From: Flaccisagitta enflata
Taxonomy: Eukaryota; Chaetognatha; Sagittoidea; Aphragmophora
Length of the DNA: 64,000 nucleotides
Direction: 5' to 3'
Assembly (NCBI GenBank): GCA_965153355.1
Contig: OZ231127.1
Location: 1,302,001 to 1,366,000, forward strand
Under the pieces are notes generated by a model. It saw only the letters and a list, made by a program, of their open reading frames with translations. It did no database searches and was not told where the DNA came from. A program made the position numbers and the translations under genes. Shown here piece by piece: positions 58,835-64,000 of this stretch. Each line of letters opens with the position of its first letter. The first letter of the stretch is position 1.

Positions 58835-58998
58835 CAGTCGCGTGCTGGTAGGCAGAGGCTGTATTTGTGGTCACGTGAATATTGGGGCAGGAGCAGTGAG
58901 GCTAAAGACCGCAGAAACAATAAAAGCAAAATGTGACAGATGGACCAACAGACCCACGAATGATCAAATCGGGGTGGAGTTGCGTAGCGTGCAACTGA
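58835..58998 (-). mobile_element. Hairpin-headed dispersed repeat, minus orientation
   Basis: Head AGTTGCGTAGCGTGCAACT (stem AGTTGC/GCAACT) at about 58979-58997; reversed GGTCCATCTGTC run; end near CAGTCGCGTGCTGG. Confidence 0.6.
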
Positions 58999-58999
58999 A

Positions 59000-59400
59000 A
59001 ATCAAAATAGTAATAAACCCATCTACCTCTACAGGCGCTCCAACATATTCATCGGCGTTTTCCGTTACATAAATTCTGAGGAAGACAATGATCATATCTC
59101 CAGCTACACTGCTTCAATTGCTTGGACTCAACGAGATATAAGATTATTTTCCTATGCTGTTATTTTTTTCAAGAAAAAGAACGTCAATGCTTCATTTGAA
59201 TTGATTATAGTCAGTGTCTAGCTTTAGTCCATCCGTCGGTCCATCTGTGCATGAGGGAGCGCATGCGCACCTCATACCTGCCCCTCCATCTACGCCAGAC
59301 GATATTTTAAAACCGTGTTACGTTATGGTGCATACAAAGGTGAAGATCTGAGATTCATTACAAAAATGCCATTTTAAATTTTTATTATCTTGTGGAAAGT
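59000..59400. other. Spacer with a further decayed hairpin-repeat fragment
   Basis: TTTAGTCCATCCGTCGGTCC near 59224 is a remnant of the tetramer run. Nothing else supported. Confidence 0.35.
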
Positions 59401-59607
59401 AGGGGTGTATATAGTTCCATGACTTTTGATTAATTTCCCTCCTACTTTTGATTTTCTTTCTTGCGACATATTATGTCACACTATTTAATTTATGATTTTC
59501 TTTCCTATGAAGTCATAAAACAGTATTAAATTGTGGTTTATTGAGTAGTTGTAATGATCTTGTTCTGCAAAAAGTTTTGTTTTCCCCAAATTTTCTTTTT
59601 TTTCTTT

Positions 59608-60470
59608 TTGTCCGCGACGGAATACCATTCCGACGCGGACTATAATTCGAGGCGGGTGGGTTGCGTGCTTCGCATAGCAAAAGTTGGTTATTTTGTTTCG
59701 CCCTCTTTACCTAACGTGGAGTGGTCAATTTTAGGACCCTTACCATTTTTCTTTTATCAAAAATCGTTCATCTTCCGTTTTTTAGAAAATTGTTTTTGAG
59801 GACTTAATTTGCATATTGCAGTGGGATAAAATAATATGTTGACATTGTTTGAATTAGCTTTTGCAAATTTCTTCTCTTCAAAGAATTGTAATTCTGCTTT
59901 TTCATAAACTATTCTATAGCTTATATTCTGATATTTAAGTTTTTTTTACAAACATCATGATTTTCTAAAGCAAATAATTGTCCTTTTTGTAACAAAACTA
60001 CACAGGATTTTGCTGAATTCTGGGAAATCTGTGGAAACTTTAAGGCCAAAACAAAAACGGAAGATGAAGGAATTTTGAAAAAAGGAAAATGGTCATCTTC
60101 ATGATTTTTGCTCCTCCACATTCTCTAAGTAGGGCAAAGGGATACTCCCAACTTTTGCTATGTGAAGCACCCAAGCGGGGGGGTGTTGTCGTCGTCGTCG
60201 TCGTCGTCGTCGTCCACACTTTAAAAAATGGGCTAACTTTTGAACGCCTTGACCAATTTGCTTCATATTTGGAGGGAAGTTGTATTAGGGTAAGCCGCTT
60301 TGCAGCCTACGCGTATGTTATGATCCGACCCACCCAACCGGCCTAACCAGCCTACCAGCCTAAAAGTTAAAAATGTGCATAACTTCAGCATTTTTCTACC
60401 AATTTGGTTAAAATTTGGTATGTAGTCCCTAAATGGAAGGACTCAACATATGTATTTGATTTGTAAAGAT
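59608..60470. repeat. Copy of the 45.9-47.2 kb repeat start, split by a MITE
   Basis: TTGTCCGCGACGGAATACCA hairpin to GGCGGGTGGG (59660), then the MITE, then GGTGTTGTCGTCGTCG and CAACCGGCCTAACCAGCC units, colinear with 45925-46330. Confidence 0.8.
59661..60174. mobile_element. MITE with 9-bp target duplication, second copy
   Basis: Ends TTGCGTGCTTCGCATAGCAA and the inverse of TTGGGTGCTTCACATAGCAA. Flanked by GCGGGTGGG (59652-59660) and GCGGGGGGG (60175-60183; one mismatch). The empty site AGGCGGGTGGGTGTCGTCG is preserved at 45967-45985. The interior is an inverted-looking homolog of 7611-8117, so the copy is in opposite orientation. Confidence 0.85.
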
Positions 60471-60497
60471 TATAGCATGCTAACTGGCCAAACCGGT

Positions 60498-60642
60498 CAA
60501 ACCGCCGTTTGACACACCATGTGACAACGCCATGTGACAACGCCGTTTGACAACGCCGTTTGACGACGCCGTTTGACAACGCCATTTGACAACGCCGTTT
60601 GACAACGCCATTTGACAACGCCGTTTGACAACGCTGTTTGAC
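60498..60642. repeat. 13-bp minisatellite (GCCGTTTGACAAC)n
   Basis: About 11 units with GCCGTT/GCCATT alternation. It follows the words GGCCAAACCGGTCAAACC, from which the unit may have arisen. Confidence 0.9.
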
Positions 60643-61007
60643 CCCAGTCGCGGACCCGTACTCTTTTAAGATTTTTTTCCCTTTTGATTTCCTTCCCCAT
60701 CTCCAAAACCTTGAAATAATTTCCCCCCCTCTTCTCCATTGGGGGAGAGGGGGAATGTGGTACTATAAACAAGCCTGGACTAAAGTGGCAAAGCAAATAT
60801 ATACATATAAAGTTAGCCTTGTTTCAATCAGGGTGATAGAATTTTCAATTTTATGAAAAAAAATATTTAAAAAACCAGGTTTTAAAGATAATATTAGAAG
60901 CAAAATCTAAATACTCAATTTGTTTGCTCTTCGTTTCCTCCTTGACTTACTTAGTTTAATTTTCAAACAAGTGGTTGGGTGTTTTCAATGATAATTATTT
61001 CATTTTT
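60643..61007. other. Spacer containing a hAT-like fragment end
   Basis: CCCCATCTCCAAAACCTTG and GTACTATAAACAAGCCTGG at 60695-60778 match the 41.1-41.4 kb nested element. The remainder is AT-rich with no gene. Confidence 0.45.
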
Positions 61008-61008
61008 A

Positions 61009-61150
61009 GTTGCGGACTCACAACTCTATAAGAGGCTTGGTTGCTTGGTTGGTCCAATGGTCCATCACGCTCGAGTTGAAAAGTGGGAAAACGCGCATTT
61101 CCGCCCCTGCCCACCCGTCCGCAACTGGTGGCCTATATCCGGCTTTGTTT
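61009..61150 (+). mobile_element. Hairpin-headed dispersed repeat, compact
   Basis: Head AGTTGCGGACTCACAACTC, CTATAAGAGGCTTGGTTG, canonical body, tail CCGCAACTGGTGGCC, end CCGGCTTTGTT. Confidence 0.75.
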
Positions 61151-62119
61151 TTTGTATTCTTATGTTTAATTCTTATGCCAATTGAGAATTGTTTCAATAA
61201 ATGATGGCCTCCAATCTATAATACCAAAGTCACTCTCATGAATAGGTGTTGAGGTTACTTGTATTGGAGGTTCTTTCCATATTTTAAGTGACGGTCTGGT
61301 TAGGGCAGGTTTCCAGCTAATTATATGTATCTGTAAGCTCGTAGGCGCCTCTGCTGAGCTAAGGTGGTAACCTTCCATGTCTTTTAAAAGAATATAACAA
61401 GACATCCTGTATATGTACGTCAAAACAGTCATTTTTTATGCCAAAATGATGCTAAAAGAGGGGATTTTTCATGTAACAATTATGAAACGTAGAACATTTC
61501 TATGTGTATTGACCGCAAAATGCTTGAAATATGAGGTGGTGTTAAGATTTCCCATCCCACAACGTCGCTTACGTCAAGACCGATGCAAAAAAAATTATGA
61601 AAAAACAATCCGATTGAGAAAATTGACGCAATTTTCCTACATCTTAACTGAACCAAATATTTGCCATATTCTTGCCTACAAATAGTAATATTGATTATTA
61701 TTTACTTAAAAAAAAAAAAAGATCATTTAAGAGTTTTTGCAAGTTATTCTTGAAGCCATGACCTTCCACTACGCTCGCAAAAATCCCGTTGGATTTCCTC
61801 AGACTTGATCGTTCACTTTCATTAAGTCATTTTTCCCTTGTAATATTGGGGGTTTTGACCTTTCGACGCTTTTTATCTGTCCCGCCTTCGTCTGATCTTT
61901 TTCTTTCATTCAGCAAATGGTCGTGAGATACCTGTTGGTGCAAAATATTACTTTCCCTTCAAGCTTAGCATCATGGCAACGTCTGAAACCTTTAAAGTGA
62001 GTGTCAGCGTGTAAGCTGTCCTGGATCTGGAATGAAACAGAAAATAGGTCGTAATATTGGGGGTTTCGACCTTTCGACGCTTTTGCGCGTAACCAACTAG
62101 CATCACTAAAACCTTCATA
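61151..62119. other. Unannotated region with a duplicated 29-bp motif
   Basis: GTAATATTGGGGGTTT..GACCTTTCGACGCTTTT occurs at about 61840 and 62051. Short open frames here lack splice signals. No gene supported. Confidence 0.4.
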
Positions 62120-62625
62120 AAAACTTAAGTTTTCACCCGATTTGGATGAAATTTGAAATGTAGCCTCACAACAGTCCCATCTACCATGTCACAACGATTC
62201 ATAGGGCTACGATCATGCAATGTGGCCGAAATCAGGCCAAAATCAGGCCAGGTTGGCCTAAAAATGAAAAACTTGTCTAAAAACTTAAATTTTTGTCCGA
62301 TTTGGATGAGATTTGAAATTTAGCCTCACAACAGTCTCCTCTAACATGTTACCATGATTTATAGGTCTACGATTATGCAATGAGGCCAAAATCAGGCCAA
62401 AATCAGGCCAAAATCAGGCCAAAATCAGGCCAAGTTGGCCTAAAAATGGAAAAAAATTCGTCTAAAAACATTAGTTTTCGTCCGATTTGGATGAAATTTG
62501 AAATATAGCCTCACAACACCTCTCTAACGTGTCACAACGATTCATAGGGCTACGATCATGCAATGAGGCCGACATCAGGCCGAAATCAGGCCATGCTGGC
62601 CTAAAAGTGAAAAAAGTGAATATAT
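62120..62625. repeat. Three tandem units of about 165-180 bp
   Basis: Each has CCGATTTGGATGAAATTTGA, then TAGCCTCACAACAG, GATTCATAGGGCTACGATCA, and AATCAGGCCAAAATCAGGCC (variable 11-bp sub-repeat). The layout parallels the 45.9-47.2 kb array. Confidence 0.85.
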
Positions 62626-63064
62626 AGGGATACAATTTCATTGCGGAAGCAGGGTCAGAAATCCGCGTATCTACACTTTTAACCAAATTTGGAAAGACAA
62701 ATACTCAAAGTTTATGGAGTTCCGTGTCCACAGCCAATGATTTATGTTTATCAAAAGCAAAACGGAAATATCTATTTACGCATTTTTTTTTTCATAGCAG
62801 ACGGTATTTTGACAAAACGAGAACAACTTGAGAGCGGGTAACTCCACATTCATATTTTTTTCGATTCTCGTGCACCCTCGGGTCATGAATCCCGCACTGG
62901 AGGAAACAAAATGCCACTGCTACAGTACGATGGGAGCAAAGACGACCTAGACTGGAGGATACCTTTTAGGTATCTTAATTCTATTTGATGTACAAAAAAA
63001 TAGAGATCTATGCTAATTAAAGATTGCTTTATTGTTTGAATATATTGGCTTCTCTCATTTTTCT
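62626..63064. other. Unannotated spacer
   Basis: No exon with both splice signals. A short open frame from ATGCCACTGC (62911) is not supported further. Confidence 0.35.
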
Positions 63065-63388
63065 ACTTGTGACTTGACCTTATCAGGACTTTATTTTTCA
63101 ATGTTCTAACCTAACTCATCAGATCGGGCAAAAAAATTTATATAATTCAAAAAAAAAAAAAAAAAAAATTAGCTTAATCAGATCATTTTTTAAGATTTTA
63201 TGCATATTTTAAGCTTTGCTTAAATATTAATTTATATAATTAATTTTTTTGAAAAATAGCTGTAAAACCGGTAAAAATAGTCCGATCGAGCTGATTTTTT
63301 TACTAACTTATATAAAATTTTTAGCCAATCTGATAAGCTAGGTTAGAACGTTGAAAAATAAAGTCCTGATGAAGTCAAGTCACAAGTT
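63065..63388. repeat. Palindromic (fold-back) segment of about 324 bp
   Basis: Starts ACTTGTGACTTGACCTTATC and ends with the inverse (GAAGTCAAGTCACAAGT). Further paired motifs AGGACTTTATTTTTCAATGT / ACGTTGAAAAATAAAGTCCT and TCTAACCTAACTC / GCTAGGTTAGA follow. No flanking duplication is evident. Confidence 0.8.
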
Positions 63389-63770
63389 AAAGAATATATT
63401 TAAGCATATTAAACATATTTAAGCATATTAAAGTTAATTGGGAAAAAAATCGAAAAACGTTTTTTGATTTTTTGAGTTCCGGGTTAAGAATTAATGTTTC
63501 CCTTTTTCGCTTGAGACAATTTGGGAAAGTTGGGTCAGAACTAAGCTCGCCCGTGGCTGGGGTTGAAATTGGTACAGGGTGAAAGAGGGCACTTTTTTAC
63601 ACCTTCTGGAAAAAAGCAGGGCACTGTGGGACCAATACTTTAGGCGCTATGAATTTTTTAATCTTTTTTTTATTTTCTCACATTTTCCGCACATTTTTCA
63701 AAGATCTATATTTTGATGATCTCAATTTTTGTCGTGTAACAACAAAAATGAGTTCAGCAGAGGCATAGGG
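63389..63770. other. AT-rich spacer
   Basis: No recognisable feature. Confidence 0.35.
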
Positions 63771-64000
63771 AGGGAAGGGTGGGAGGAGGGAGGGAGGGAG
63801 GGAGAGCGTGGGAAGGGAGAGGGAGGGAGGAGGAGGGAGGGAGAGGGAGGGAGGGAGAGGGAGGGAAGGGGAGGAGGAGGGAGAGGAAAGAGAGGAGAGG
63901 GAGGGAGAGAGGGAGGAGGGAGGAGGGAGAGGGAGGGAGAGGGAAGAGGGAGAGAGGGAGAGGGAGGGAAGAGAGGAGAAAGAGGGAGGGAGAGGGAGGG
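63771..64000. repeat. (GGGA)n/(GAGG)n purine minisatellite, truncated by window end
   Basis: GGGAGGGAG and GAGGGAGA units run to the last base, so the tract continues beyond the window. Confidence 0.95.

Noticed and set aside
60498-60642. Possible CRISPR-like array (short repeats with similar spacing)
   Set aside because: Units are contiguous 13-mers without spacers, and the window is eukaryotic.

Overview
The window looks like gene-poor, repeat-saturated DNA from an invertebrate animal with motile cilia. Three spliced genes have canonical GT-AG introns and phase-compatible exons. One of them encodes the N-terminal region of an axonemal inner-arm dynein heavy chain (DNAH1-like) and another a group III secretory phospholipase A2. 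Most remaining sequence is microsatellite, minisatellite and non-autonomous mobile elements. No CRISPR array, operon, tRNA or rRNA was seen. The species cannot be named from the sequence alone.

Layout. 0.1-0.9 kb: first coding exon of a secreted Gln/Asn-rich protein (minus strand), with a GA tract abutting its start codon. 1.4-2.3 kb: a (GTT)n tract of about 970 bp. 2.6-8.7 kb: nested mobile elements, including a hAT-like MITE with a perfect 8-bp target duplication, a hairpin-headed dispersed repeat, an element with a minisatellite core, and a MITE with a perfect 9-bp target duplication. 9.4-10.2 kb: 5'-truncated LINE. 10.8-13.7 kb: complete four-exon phospholipase A2 gene (plus). 14.0-17.6 kb: 3' part of an unidentified multi-exon gene (minus), convergent with it. 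18.3-19.8 kb: tandem arrays. 21.2-22.2 kb: LINE reverse-transcriptase fragment (minus). 22.9-33.6 kb: first six coding exons of the DNAH1-like gene (plus), with introns full of mobile elements. 33.6-64 kb: no confident exon. This part holds a 2-kb fold-back element, further minisatellite-core elements, several TIR elements, a 2-kb satellite of 19-bp units, a 1.9-kb minisatellite insertion whose empty site is preserved at 7.4 kb, and a 2.65-kb palindrome carrying a reverse-transcriptase-like fragment.

The genes show no functional link to one another. The common theme is structural. At least two dispersed families (the hairpin-headed repeat, more than 20 copies; the minisatellite-core element, 5 copies) have stem sequences that differ between copies yet remain self-complementary within each copy. 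This within-copy covariation is the most unusual signal in the window.
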